A stretch of 64,000 nucleotides of DNA from Candidatus Curtissbacteria bacterium (GTDB lineage: Bacteria > Patescibacteria > Microgenomatia > Curtissbacterales > GWA2-41-24): NCBI GenBank assembly GCA_030647775.1, contig JAUSJC010000010.1:186001-250000 (forward strand), read 5' to 3'. The first letter of the stretch is position 1; the number at the start of each line of letters is the position of its first letter. Positions 18,252 to 25,959 of this stretch are shown here, piece by piece. The notes below the pieces were generated by a model. It saw only the letters and a program-made list of their open reading frames with translations. It searched no databases and was not told where the DNA came from. Position numbers and translations under genes: made by a program.

Positions 18252-18324
18252 AGCGCTTCAAAACCCTGAGTGAAATCGAAGGGTCGCCGAGGCACTTCAA
18301 TACCGTCCGCAAATCGAAAATTAA
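18252..18324 (+). pseudogene. Palindromic repeat plus relic of the original comM 3' end
   Basis: After the comM stop there is a CCTGAGTGAAATCGAAGG element (18264-18281), then a short frame at 18286-18324 reading AEALQYRPQIEN with a TAA. This copies the last codons of comM (AEALQYRP), but in another frame. The simplest reading is that the element inserted with a local duplication and the old tail was left behind. Confidence 0.6.
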
Positions 18325-18341
18325 TCTGATAAAATATACTT

Positions 18342-18962
18342 ATGAAGAAAATCATCATTCTGTTGGTTGCTTCAGTTATCATAATTTTGATCGGGCTTAT
18401 TTGGTACGCCATCAATATCTCTTTCAATCAAGTTCGGCCGGCTACTGCCGAAATTAACAAAAATATCGTCAAAGATCTATCTAAGATCGTCCGTATCCCC
18501 GAAGGGATTGCGCCGCCGATGCAGGATTTTAATCAAACCATTTATTCATGGGAAATGGAAACGCCTGCGGGAGAGGTAACAGGTATTACTTTTAAGTACA
18601 CGCCATCATTTGCCAGAAAAGATGACAAAATCATCGCGACTTTAGAAATGCCCGAAAACGGTGACCCGAGTATTTTTAATAAGGTTCTTGAAGCAATTAT
18701 TGTCGACGAACAGTCACTGGCAGCTGCCCGTGATCCCCAAAAAGCGAATCTTGGTGCAAACGGGAAAAGCGGTTACAACTCGATCAAACTGGCCGTTTCG
18801 CCAAAATCCGGGCAAACGACAAACATTACCTGGGAATTTGAAAAGAAAACCCTTTCCAAAGAATTAAATAGCTCCTATGACCAAATTAATAAAATCCCCA
18901 GTTTCGCCTTGAATTTTTTGTATGGACTACCGGGTTTTATCATTGGTTTACTAAAAGGATAA
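18342..18962 (+). CDS. Single-pass membrane protein, unknown
   Basis: Unrecognised 206-residue protein. One N-terminal helix (IIILLVASVIIILIGLIWYAI) anchors it, and the outside part is mostly beta-rich with no cysteines. The C-terminus is again hydrophobic (FALNFLYGLPGFIIGLLKG). A -10 box TAAAAT (18330-18335) stands 6 nt before the ATG, predicting a leaderless transcript that starts independently of comM. A strong terminator follows at 19001. Confidence 0.6.
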   Translation: MKKIIILLVASVIIILIGLIWYAINISFNQVRPATAEINKNIVKDLSKIVRIPEGIAPPMQDFNQTIYSWEMETPAGEVTGITFKYTPSFARKDDKIIATLEMPENGDPSIFNKVLEAIIVDEQSLAAARDPQKANLGANGKSGYNSIKLAVSPKSGQTTNITWEFEKKTLSKELNSSYDQINKIPSFALNFLYGLPGFIIGLLKG

Positions 18963-19000
18963 CCAAATTAAACTCGGCTTGAAAGAAGATTTTTGAAGTA

Positions 19001-19052
19001 GAAAAAACCCCCGGAGACAATTCTGAAGCCAAAATTATCGTGGGGTTTTTTC
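19001..19052. terminator. Bidirectional intrinsic terminator
   Basis: Long stem GAAAAAACCCC (from 19001) pairing with GGGGTTTTTTC (19042-19052), with a loop of about 30 nt. The A- and T-rich flanks suit both directions: the end of the 18342 gene and of the minus-strand genes. Confidence 0.7.
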
Positions 19053-19113
19053 TTTTACTCGCAACCCGATTTTTCAAAAGGGTCGAAAGCAGTATCTACA
19101 TTGAAAATCAACC

Positions 19114-19148
19114 ACCGCGTCAAACGCGGTAGGCTAGTTTGACTAGCC
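19114..19148 (-). repeat. Two adjacent hairpins at the end of the zinc-ribbon gene
   Basis: ACCGCGTcaaACGCGGT (19114-19130) and GGCTAGtttgaCTAGCC (19132-19148). The second contains the stop codon of the minus-strand gene. They are probably palindromic repeats and may help terminate transcription. Confidence 0.55.
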
Positions 19149-19283
19149 ACCAATCTTGAACATGGTCGTACCGCAAACTGGGCACTTACCTTTTGAAGCT
19201 GGTTTGCCGTTTTTCATTGTTACTTTTTGAGCATTGGGATCATCTCTCTTTGCGCGGCACTTAACACAATACATTGTAGTCAT
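19143..19283 (-). CDS. DUF5679-type zinc-ribbon protein
   Basis: Tiny protein of 46 residues with two CxxC knuckles: MYCVKCRAKRDD at the start and GKCPVCGTTMFKIGG at the end, joined by a basic middle that includes VTMKNGKPASKG. This matches the DUF5679 family common in CPR bacteria; its role is unknown, perhaps a nucleic-acid or ribosome accessory. Unlike most genes here it has a very strong Shine-Dalgarno sequence (AAAAGGAGGTGAT, 19304-19292) about 8 nt before the ATG, suggesting high expression. An internal ATG three codons later is less likely. Confidence 0.85.
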   Translation of the reverse strand: MTTMYCVKCRAKRDDPNAQKVTMKNGKPASKGKCPVCGTTMFKIGG

Positions 19284-19382
19284 TCTAGTTAATCACCTCC
19301 TTTTGGCAGAGAAGTTTTAAAGAAGTCTGCTTTAGCGTCAAAGCTAAATTAGCTTCAATTAGCCTCAACCATAGCATAGGCT

Positions 19383-19622
19383 TTAAGCTAGTGTCAAGCG
19401 TAGCATTATTTGAGCTGCAAGAATAAATGCGCTGATTATAATAATTTTTAAAAGATCGCCTCTTAAATATGAAAGGTTTTCTCCTGTGGTAACCTGTTTT
19501 TTATAGCCGGCGTCGTTTTTAAATTCTTCTTCCGCCGAGTCGATAATCTTAATCGCGCCTTCGTTAAAGACAAAATGGCGCATGCCGGCTTTCAGTTTTC
19601 TCTTTTTAGTTTTAAAAGGCAT
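19383..19622 (-). CDS. Small C-tail-anchored protein, unknown
   Basis: Protein of 79 residues with a basic N-terminus (PFKTKKRKLKAG), a charged middle, and a single C-terminal helix (LLKIIIISAFILAAQIMLRL). The architecture suggests a tail-anchored cytoplasmic protein. Comparable small basic proteins occur widely in Microgenomates (my recollection, not checked). A weak -10 (TTTAAG) stands 6 nt before the ATG. It lies 99 nt upstream of the zinc-ribbon gene on the same strand. Confidence 0.55.
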   Translation of the reverse strand: MPFKTKKRKLKAGMRHFVFNEGAIKIIDSAEEEFKNDAGYKKQVTTGENLSYLRGDLLKIIIISAFILAAQIMLRLTLA

Positions 19623-19757
19623 TTTTCTCTTAAATAATGTAAAATATTATTTAAAGCATCTTAGCACAAACACTCTTCCGAAAAGCCGAACCATTGACAA
19701 GCGAAAGCAGCAAGTGGTAAAAGAGTGGGTACCAATATTATCCAAAGTTAACAGTGG

Positions 19758-20246
19758 ATGGAAAAACTTCAGCTTGTCGATTATTTTTTGGGAGCCATTC
19801 TTGTTTGGTTAGTAGTTTTGAGCGTTTATTTCATAAAGGTACTTAGGTCATGGAATAAACTGACAAGAAGCGGTAAAGATCTAAATCTGCAGGGGATCTT
19901 AGAAAATATCATTGGGAACCAGCAGTCCATTAACAAAAAAGTCGATATTCTTGGAGAAGAAATCAAAAGGCTGCAAGGGGAGAGCAAAAATTATTTTCAA
20001 AAGCACGCACTAATTCGCTTCAATCCTTTTGAAGATACCGGTGGGGATCAGAGTTTTATTGTTGCGCTCATGACAGGTGTCAACAATGGCTTTGTTATTT
20101 CATCTTTGCACTCTAGAAACGGGACAAGGGTGTATGCCAAACAGATTGCCGGTGCCAAGGCATCTGGCAATGAACTGTCAAAAGAGGAAAAAGAGGTAGT
20201 TGAAAAAGCTGCCAAGAGCCGGGGAGAACCGATTGACAAAAATTAA
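19758..20246 (+). CDS. DUF4446 family membrane protein
   Basis: Protein of 162 residues: one N-terminal helix (YFLGAILVWLVVLSVYFI), a coiled-coil-like stretch (residues about 40-78), then a conserved soluble domain with LIRFNPFEDTGGDQSFIVAL, GFVISSLHSRNGTRVYAK and a KEEKEVVEKA tail. This is the DUF4446 pattern, often found near chromosome-partition genes, with unknown function. A plausible promoter is TTGACA (19694-19699), 18-nt spacer and TAAAAG (19718-19723), leaving a leader of about 28 nt without a Shine-Dalgarno site. Confidence 0.82.
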   Translation: MEKLQLVDYFLGAILVWLVVLSVYFIKVLRSWNKLTRSGKDLNLQGILENIIGNQQSINKKVDILGEEIKRLQGESKNYFQKHALIRFNPFEDTGGDQSFIVALMTGVNNGFVISSLHSRNGTRVYAKQIAGAKASGNELSKEEKEVVEKAAKSRGEPIDKN

Positions 20247-20251
20247 ATGAT

Positions 20252-20280
20252 AAATAAACAAAAGTTTTTCTGTGAATAAA
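20252..20280 (+). repeat. Degenerate 21-nt repeat before the DUF3048 gene
   Basis: Reads AATAAACAAAAGTTTTTCTG then TGAATAA, a mutated copy of the 21-nt repeat seen at purE and 37732. The GTG start of the next gene lies inside it. Confidence 0.45.
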
Positions 20281-21402
20281 AAAGTATTATTGGTTATTGC
20301 GGGAGCCCTTGTCCTGTACGCTGCTTCAGCCGGCGTTTCTTATTTGGTTTTTAATTCCATAAAGGGGCCGATTAATATAACTACCCCGTTTGGGAGCCTT
20401 ACGGATATTACTTCCATTTCAGAAGAAGGGGCAAAAGACCAGGCGTGCCCTCTAAATGGGGCTCTTTATACTAAAACCAGAAAAGACGCATGGGAAAAAA
20501 GAAGGCCGCTTGGGGTAATGATCGAAAACCACCTCGATGCAAGGCCCATAATCGGGCTTTCGCGCGCCGACGTTATCTATGAAGCTGTCGCGGAAGGCGG
20601 AATTCCCCGTCAGCTGGCAATGTATCTGTGTCAGGATGCCGGAGATATCGCACCCATCAGAAGCGCCAGAACCTATTATGTCGATTGGCTTTCCGAATAT
20701 GATGGGCTTTATTCTCATGTCGGCGGAGCAAATGATTCCGGAGGCGATATCAACCCCAAAGCAGACGCCTTAGGCCAAATTAGAAAATATGGGATACGCG
20801 ATATGGACCAATTCGGCTTGGGCTTCCCAACCTACTGGCGCGGGACAGATCGGCTTGCGCCTCATAATGTCCATTCTACAACGACAAAACTTTGGCAGGC
20901 AGCTGCGGATAGAAACTGGGGCCCCACAGACGATAACGGTGTAAGGTGGGACAAAAACTTCACGATTTGGAAATTTAAAGATGACGCTTCTCTTGAAGCG
21001 AGAGGTAACCAAAAACCGATTGCCGTCCCATTTTGGCTGAGCCAGCCGGAGTATACCCAAACGTGGCAATACGACAAAACCGCCAACGTTTACAAAAAAT
21101 ACTATGGAACTGAAGCGGCAGTCGACCCGCTTACAAAAGAAAATTTAGCACCCAAAAATCTGATAGTTCAGTTTGAAGTTGAGACCCAAACCCAGGATAA
21201 AGACGGCCATCTTTTATATGGTACAACCGGGTCTGGCAACGCTTTAATATTCATGGACGGTAATGTTACCCGCGGAACATGGAACAAAAAAGACCGGATA
21301 AGCCGCACAATCTATAAAGATGCCGGCGGGAAAGAAATTGCTTTTGACAGGGGACAAATTTGGATCGAAATAGTCCCTGTCGGAAATACGGTCACGTACT
21401 AA
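20272..21402 (+). CDS. DUF3048 (YerB-like) secreted protein
   Basis: Exported protein of 376 residues. The N-terminal signal anchor (KKVLLVIAGALVLYAASAGVSYLVF) is followed by the DUF3048 domain: RRPLGVMIENHLDARPIIGLS near residue 77, ADVIYEAVAEGGIPRQLAMY, the PIRSARTYYVDWLSEYDGLYSHVGG block, and a C-terminal domain ending FDRGQIWIEIVP. This is a YerB-like lipoprotein-type family with unresolved function, thought to act at the cell surface. No lipobox is visible, so this is a transmembrane-anchored version. The GTG start sits in a repeat. Confidence 0.85.
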   Translation: MNKKVLLVIAGALVLYAASAGVSYLVFNSIKGPINITTPFGSLTDITSISEEGAKDQACPLNGALYTKTRKDAWEKRRPLGVMIENHLDARPIIGLSRADVIYEAVAEGGIPRQLAMYLCQDAGDIAPIRSARTYYVDWLSEYDGLYSHVGGANDSGGDINPKADALGQIRKYGIRDMDQFGLGFPTYWRGTDRLAPHNVHSTTTKLWQAAADRNWGPTDDNGVRWDKNFTIWKFKDDASLEARGNQKPIAVPFWLSQPEYTQTWQYDKTANVYKKYYGTEAAVDPLTKENLAPKNLIVQFEVETQTQDKDGHLLYGTTGSGNALIFMDGNVTRGTWNKKDRISRTIYKDAGGKEIAFDRGQIWIEIVPVGNTVTY

Positions 21403-21415
21403 GTCTGCCTGTTTA

Positions 21416-21431
21416 CCCCGCTAAGGCGGGG
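21416..21431. terminator. GC-rich hairpin after the DUF3048 gene
   Basis: CCCCGC-taag-GCGGGG, 14 nt after the stop codon. There is no T-tract, so it may be a palindromic repeat (CCCGCC family) acting as an mRNA end or a weak terminator. Confidence 0.4.
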
Positions 21432-21457
21432 CCGGATATCAGCCTGCCCATAAAATT

Positions 21458-22036
21458 ATGTTGATAGATCTTTTAATTTCTAAAGTCAGAGTCAAGGTTC
21501 TCGAACTCTTTTTGGGTAATCCGGACCAGTCCTATCACGTCCGCGATATTGTCAGGCGTGTCGAAGAGGAAATCAACGCCGTAAGGCGTGAGCTGGCCAG
21601 GATGGAAAAAATTGGTTTTTTGGCAAGCGAATGGCGCGCAAACCGCAGGTTCTACTCCGTAAAAAAAGACTTTATCTTCTATTGGGAATTGTTATCAATT
21701 ATTAATAAGCAATCAGGCCTCGGCGGCCAAATTATCAAAAACCGCGGCAAACTCGGCAAAATTAAATACGCTATGCTTTCGGGTTCCTTCGTCCGCGGCA
21801 AACCGTATAGCCAGAACGAAGTCGATCTTTTCATAGTCGGTACAATTATTCTGCCGGAACTGGGCAGTTTAGTTCGTGAAGAGGAAACCAGGCGTGACCG
21901 TGAAATTAACTTTACACCCATGACAGAAGAAGAATTTAGTTTCCGCAAAAACAGGCGCGATCCGTTTATCATGGGAATCCTTTCCAAGCCCCGGGTTATG
22001 TTAATCGGGGAAGAAGAGGAAATGGTAAAGTTGTAA
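21458..22036 (+). CDS. Winged-helix / nucleotidyltransferase-fold regulator
   Basis: Protein of 192 residues with an N-terminal winged helix-turn-helix (VRVKVLELFLGNPDQSYHVR... EINAVRRELARMEKIGFL) and a C-terminal minimal-nucleotidyltransferase-like part. The latter has the characteristic AMLSGSFVRGKPYSQNEVDL, where GSF and the acidic VDL correspond to the GSxxRG...D motif. Such HTH-NTase proteins occur in archaea and CPR, but their targets are unknown. The start could be the ATG at 21458 or the adjacent TTG; a TAAAAT lies just upstream (21451-21456). No metal-binding second Asp is obvious, so the catalytic state is uncertain. Confidence 0.7.
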   Translation: MLIDLLISKVRVKVLELFLGNPDQSYHVRDIVRRVEEEINAVRRELARMEKIGFLASEWRANRRFYSVKKDFIFYWELLSIINKQSGLGGQIIKNRGKLGKIKYAMLSGSFVRGKPYSQNEVDLFIVGTIILPELGSLVREEETRRDREINFTPMTEEEFSFRKNRRDPFIMGILSKPRVMLIGEEEEMVKL

Positions 22037-22090
22037 ACCCTGAGCGAACGAAGTGAGTCGAAGGGCTATAGTCCTGAGCTTGTCGAAGGG
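22037..22090 (+). repeat. Two CCTGAG-n-TCGAAGG palindromic elements
   Basis: ACCCTGAGCGAACGAAGTGA...TCGAAGGGCT (22037-22066) and GTCCTGAGCTTGTCGAAGGG (22071-22090), members of the palindromic family found also inside nrdJ, gltX and cca. Confidence 0.8.
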
Positions 22091-22130
22091 CTCTAACCTT
22101 CTGAACTACTAATCTGCTAAAATCTTTCTT

Positions 22131-22182
22131 AGGCCCGCAGTTCTGAGTGAAGTCGAAGGACGAGGACCGCATGGCTTTGTAT
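22131..22182 (+). promoter_or_regulatory. Three-copy upstream motif, copy before secD
   Basis: AGGCCCGCAG, a palindromic insert (TTCTGAGTGAAGTCGAAGGA), then CGAGGACCGCATGGCTTTGTAT, ending just before the secD ATG. Two further copies, in the same orientation relative to the gene, precede the adenosyltransferase gene (47767-47727) and lon (59075-59127). Confidence 0.6.
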
Positions 22183-22183
22183 C

Positions 22184-23500
22184 ATGTCAAAACACCCGAG
22201 GCGTATTCTCTTTTTTATCATCATCCTCGTTCTAGCCGCCGTTTATATCGACCTGCCAAAATTCTCCTGGAAAGGCATCAACTTTTCCCATAACCCGAAA
22301 GTTACCAATTTTATAAAAAGGGACCTTGAACCAAAGCTGGGCTTAGATCTTGCCGGCGGCGTGCAATTAACGATGTCTGCCGATATGAGCGGCGTGTCCG
22401 CCCAAGACCGTGACAGTGCTCTGGAGAGCGCTAAAAATGTCATCGAAAACAGAGTTAACGCCCTTGGAGTTGCCGAGCCGGTCATTCAAACTGCCAAAAC
22501 AGGCGGCCAATACCGTTTAATCGTTGAACTTGCCGGACTTAAAAATATCGACGAAGCAGTTGCCACTGTTAAAAAAACGGCCCATTTGGAATTTAAGACT
22601 CTCAAGAAAGATATACCCCCGGAAGCAACTCAGTCGGCAGACTTAATACCCGATAGTTACGAAAGTTCAGGCTTAACAGGGAAAGATTTAACAAGGGCAA
22701 TCGCCCAGCCCAGCACAGACCCGAGTAGCCCCGGTTATGTTGTTAGTCTCCAGTTTAGCAGTGACGGTGCTAAAAAACTGGCGGAAATCACAAAAGATAA
22801 TCTTAGCAAACCCATGGCGATGTTCTTGGATGACCTTCCTATTTCCTGGCCGCCGCCGAGAATCCAATCCGTAATTTCCGACGGTAACGCCCAAATTACC
22901 GGCAATTTTGATTCCAATTCGGCAAAACAGTTAGCCATTCAGCTTAACGCCGGCGCGCTTCCTATTCCCTTAAAAATTGAAAGCCAAACCAGAGTCGGTC
23001 CAACTCTTGGTCTTGTGGCAGTCCAAAAAAGTATTCTGGCCGCCGCAATTGGTATTGCCTCCGTCATCATTTTTATGATTGCCTATTACCGCCTGCTTGG
23101 AATCTTTGCCGCGCTTGCCCTTTTAATCTACACACTACTTGTCTTTGCTCTTTTCAAATTAATTCCTGTAACCCTGACTCTTGCCGGTATCGCCGGGTTC
23201 ATTCTTTCTATTGGCATGGCAGTCGATGCTAACATCTTAATTTTTGAAAGGATGAAAGAAGAACGCCGTTGGGGTAAGCCCAAGCTTGAAGCATTTTACA
23301 GCGGTTTTGAAAGGGCCTGGTCTTCCATCCGTGATTCAAATGTTTCATCCTTGATTACAACAGCCGTCCTTTTCCAGTTTGGTACCGGCTCAATCCGCGG
23401 TTTTGCCTTGACTCTAGCCATCGGAATTTTAGTTTCCATGTTTAGCGCCGTAACCGTAACCAGAACACTACTGCGATTATTTTGGGCGAGACAAGCATGA
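22184..23500 (+). CDS. secD: Protein translocase subunit SecD
   Basis: Inner-membrane part of the Sec accessory complex that uses the proton gradient to pull exported proteins across. The 438-residue protein has an N-terminal helix (ILFFIIILVLAAVYIDLP), the conserved GLDLAGGVQLTM segment at about residue 54, a periplasmic head domain, and five C-terminal helices with the RND-type SIGMAVDANILIFERMKEE block near 350. It is shorter than E. coli SecD, as usual for Gram-positive-like cells. secF follows after a 52-nt hairpin-containing gap. Confidence 0.95.
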   Translation: MSKHPRRILFFIIILVLAAVYIDLPKFSWKGINFSHNPKVTNFIKRDLEPKLGLDLAGGVQLTMSADMSGVSAQDRDSALESAKNVIENRVNALGVAEPVIQTAKTGGQYRLIVELAGLKNIDEAVATVKKTAHLEFKTLKKDIPPEATQSADLIPDSYESSGLTGKDLTRAIAQPSTDPSSPGYVVSLQFSSDGAKKLAEITKDNLSKPMAMFLDDLPISWPPPRIQSVISDGNAQITGNFDSNSAKQLAIQLNAGALPIPLKIESQTRVGPTLGLVAVQKSILAAAIGIASVIIFMIAYYRLLGIFAALALLIYTLLVFALFKLIPVTLTLAGIAGFILSIGMAVDANILIFERMKEERRWGKPKLEAFYSGFERAWSSIRDSNVSSLITTAVLFQFGTGSIRGFALTLAIGILVSMFSAVTVTRTLLRLFWARQA

Positions 23501-23503
23501 GAA

Positions 23504-23544
23504 GCGGGTGGCACGACAGGAAGGAAAGTCGTGACAGGACCCGC
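23504..23544. repeat. Nested palindrome between secD and secF
   Basis: GCGGGT...ACCCGC outer arms (23504-23509 / 23539-23544) enclosing CACGAC...GTCGTG (23512-23517 / 23528-23533). A stable hairpin with no T-tract, so it may tune the SecD:SecF ratio or simply be a mobile palindrome. Confidence 0.6.
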
Positions 23545-23552
23545 AAAATAAA

Positions 23553-24443
23553 ATGAACATTATTAAATACAGGAATTGGTTTTTTGCTTTATCACTGGCC
23601 ATTATTATTCCCGGCCTTATTGCGCTTGCCCTGTGGCACCTAAAACCCGGAATTGATTTTTCCGGAGGGACTCTTTGGGAAGTAAAAACAAACACTGCGC
23701 CCAAAAATCTTCAGGACTTTATATCCAAAAATGGAGTAGAGGTATCACAAGTCACCAAAACAAGCCAGGGATCAATTCTTTTGCGCCTTAAAGTCACGGA
23801 TGACGCAAAGATCAAAGAGATCAAAGATAAAGTATCTTCAAACATCGGCCCATTTGAAGAAGTAAGGTTAGAAACTGTCGGGCCGGTTATTTCCAAAGAG
23901 CTTACTCAAAAAGCCGCTCTTGCTGTCGGTATTGCGCTTTTAGGTATCGTGCTTTACGTAACTTGGGCTTTTAGAAAATTGGCCAAACCCGCTTCGCCAA
24001 TTGCTTTTGGGGTATGTACAATTATTGCCCTTATCCACGACATCATTGTCGTTGTCGGTATCTTTGCAATTCTTGGTCACTTTTTCGGTGTCGAAGTCGA
24101 CTCGCTTTTTATTACGGCCCTTTTGACAGTTCTTGGTTTTTCCGTCCACGATACGATTGTAGTTTTTGATAGGATCCGCGAGAATTTAAGAAAGCACAGT
24201 GATTATTCTTTTGAAGAAGTTGTTAATCACTCACTCCTGCAAACCATTGGCCGTTCTCTCAACACATCATTAACCGTAGTTTTTGTTCTCCTGGCGCTTC
24301 TCCTTTTCGGCGGCGAGTCGATAAAAACTTTCGTCTTAGCGCTTCTAATCGGCATTATTTCCGGGACCTATTCCTCCATCTTCAATGCCGCCCCGCTCCT
24401 CGTCGTCTGGTCGGAGTTTATTAAAAATAAACGCAGATCCTGA
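23553..24443 (+). CDS. secF: Protein translocase subunit SecF
   Basis: Partner of SecD. The 296-residue protein has an N-terminal helix (WFFALSLAIIIPGLIALAL), the signature LKPGIDFSGGTLWEV near residue 28, a small periplasmic domain, and five helices including LTVLGFSVHDTIVVFDRIRENL near 190 and the GRSLNTSLTVVFVLLALLLFG block. Start ATG, no Shine-Dalgarno site; probably translated from the secD transcript. Ends next to a CCTGAG-type repeat at 24437. Confidence 0.95.
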   Translation: MNIIKYRNWFFALSLAIIIPGLIALALWHLKPGIDFSGGTLWEVKTNTAPKNLQDFISKNGVEVSQVTKTSQGSILLRLKVTDDAKIKEIKDKVSSNIGPFEEVRLETVGPVISKELTQKAALAVGIALLGIVLYVTWAFRKLAKPASPIAFGVCTIIALIHDIIVVVGIFAILGHFFGVEVDSLFITALLTVLGFSVHDTIVVFDRIRENLRKHSDYSFEEVVNHSLLQTIGRSLNTSLTVVFVLLALLLFGGESIKTFVLALLIGIISGTYSSIFNAAPLLVVWSEFIKNKRRS

Positions 24444-24456
24444 GTTTATCGAAGGG
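24437..24456 (+). repeat. CCTGAG-n-TCGAAGG palindromic element
   Basis: GATCCTGAGTTTATCGAAGG overlaps the last codons and stop of secF: the stop TGA is part of the element. The SecF C-terminus (NKRRS) is therefore partly set by the repeat. Confidence 0.65.
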
Positions 24457-24478
24457 CAACAATTCAAAAATAAATAAG

Positions 24479-25825
24479 TTATTTAAGATCAGAAAGTCTA
24501 CGAGTTAGAAGGTCTTTCTTATTTTTCTTTGGGTCTTCTTGGACTTCTTCAAAAAGTTTATTCAAAATCTCTCCGACTTTTGGCCCGGGCTTCAGATTAA
24601 GCATCTTCATAACGTCATTACCGCTAATTTTTAAATCGGCAACCGTAAACGGTTTTTTCAAAACATCCGTTATCTTTTGTCTAAAAAGTTTAAGCCGCCA
24701 AGATTCCGGCTGTTGCAGGCCGCCGCCAAGCCGGTCTCCAACCCGAAGATCCATCATATCCTCGACATACTCCAGTCCCACATTATGAATAAAACGGCGA
24801 ATTGCCGCGTCCGTCTGGTTTTCGTTGACCGAAAATTGGTGCCAGCGCACCAAAAGAAATAACTTCTCCTTTTGCTCACGCGATAAATGCAGTCTATCGG
24901 CAATTTGCTTAACAATTCGCCCGCCAACAACTTCGTGATTATAAAAAGTCCGTACGCCTTCTTCCGTAACTTTGGCAACTTTTGCTTTGCCAATATCGTG
25001 AAGCATTGTCGCGAGTTTTGTAATCACGTCTTTGGACGGGCAAAACTTCAGGCTCATTACGCAGTGTGTTCCGACATCGTGAATATGATGCCTCTGCGGA
25101 CTTTTTTGGGGAACGCTAAAACACTCGTCAAGCTCCGGCAAAATAACAGCAAGAATTCCGGTCTCTTTCGCCAGAAAAATTCCGTCCGCGCCATTATCAC
25201 TAGCTACTATTTTAAAAAGCTCGTCCCTTATTCTCTCACCGGAAATTTTGGAGATCAGCTGCGCGTTTTTGGCGATAGACTTTTGGGTTTTTTCTTCTAT
25301 CTTAAATCCCAAACCCGTTGCAAACCTTATTGCTCTTAAAAGTCGGAGTGCGTCCTCGCTAAACCGCGCGTCAGGTTCTCCGACAGTTCTAATAATTCTA
25401 TCTTTAAAATCTTCAACTCCGCCGTAAGGATCGACTGGCGTCTCATCTAGTTTACCCTGAGCGAAGCGAAGGGCTACGGCATTAATTGTAAAATCCCGCC
25501 TTGCCAGGTCTTCTTCCAAACTCTTCCCCCAGGCAACTTTTTCGGGATGACGTGAGTCTTCATATTTGCCCTCGGTTCTGTATGTGGTGATTTCGGCAAT
25601 CGTCTTGCCGCTTTTGGCAATTCCCACAGTGCCAAAACGGTTGTTGTAAAAAGCTTCAGGAAATATCTTTAAAATTTTCTCGGGCGTGGCGTTGGTCGTC
25701 AAATCGAAGTCGGAAATATTTTTCCCAGCCAAAACATCCCTTACGCCGCCGCCTACCAAAGCTGCTTCATATCCGGCTTTTTCAATCTTATCCAGAATTT
25801 GTTTTACGTCAGTGTTAATAGTCAT
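24479..25825 (-). CDS. cca: CCA-adding tRNA nucleotidyltransferase with HD domain
   Basis: Adds or repairs the CCA 3' end of tRNAs, needed here because the tRNA-Gln gene encodes no CCA. Class II nucleotidyltransferase head: ALVGGGVRDVLAGKNISDFDLTT near residue 19 with the catalytic DxD, then RRDFTINAVALR. The RNA-binding neck follows, then an HD domain (MLHDIGKAKV near 265, NHEVVGG). An unusual insert, FAQGKLDETPV, lies between VALR and DPYGG; its DNA (25454-25475) is a CCTGAGCGAAGCGAAGGG palindromic element in frame. Length 448. Confidence 0.93.
   Translation of the reverse strand: MTINTDVKQILDKIEKAGYEAALVGGGVRDVLAGKNISDFDLTTNATPEKILKIFPEAFYNNRFGTVGIAKSGKTIAEITTYRTEGKYEDSRHPEKVAWGKSLEEDLARRDFTINAVALRFAQGKLDETPVDPYGGVEDFKDRIIRTVGEPDARFSEDALRLLRAIRFATGLGFKIEEKTQKSIAKNAQLISKISGERIRDELFKIVASDNGADGIFLAKETGILAVILPELDECFSVPQKSPQRHHIHDVGTHCVMSLKFCPSKDVITKLATMLHDIGKAKVAKVTEEGVRTFYNHEVVGGRIVKQIADRLHLSREQKEKLFLLVRWHQFSVNENQTDAAIRRFIHNVGLEYVEDMMDLRVGDRLGGGLQQPESWRLKLFRQKITDVLKKPFTVADLKISGNDVMKMLNLKPGPKVGEILNKLFEEVQEDPKKNKKDLLTRRLSDLK
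25454..25475 (-). repeat. Palindromic element inside cca
   Basis: ACCCTGAGCGAAGCGAAGGG followed by CT, encoding the LRFAQGKL stretch of Cca. Same family as the elements in nrdJ and gltX. Confidence 0.65.
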
Positions 25826-25840
25826 AATGACCTTCGTATG

Positions 25841-25890
25841 TCATGCTGAACTCGTTTCAGCATCTAGATCCCGAAACAAGTTCGGGATGA
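25841..25890 (-). repeat. Two-hairpin composite repeat
   Basis: TCATGCTGAACTCGTTTCAG...ATCT followed by AGATCCCGAAACAAGTTCGG...ATGA. Its reverse complement is the composite found at 57808-57868, where it encodes the tail of a membrane protein. Confidence 0.8.
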
Positions 25891-25947
25891 TTAAATGTTT
25901 GGCAAGTTCATTATATTATGATTGTGACTTAACGTGCGATTTGTTGC

Positions 25948-25953
25948 TAAAAT
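25948..25953 (+). promoter_or_regulatory. -10 box of recJ, leaderless
   Basis: TAAAAT exactly 6 nt before the ATG at 25960. The best -35 candidate (TTGTGA at 25922) has a long 20-nt spacer. Confidence 0.5.
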
Positions 25954-25959
25954 GACTTG

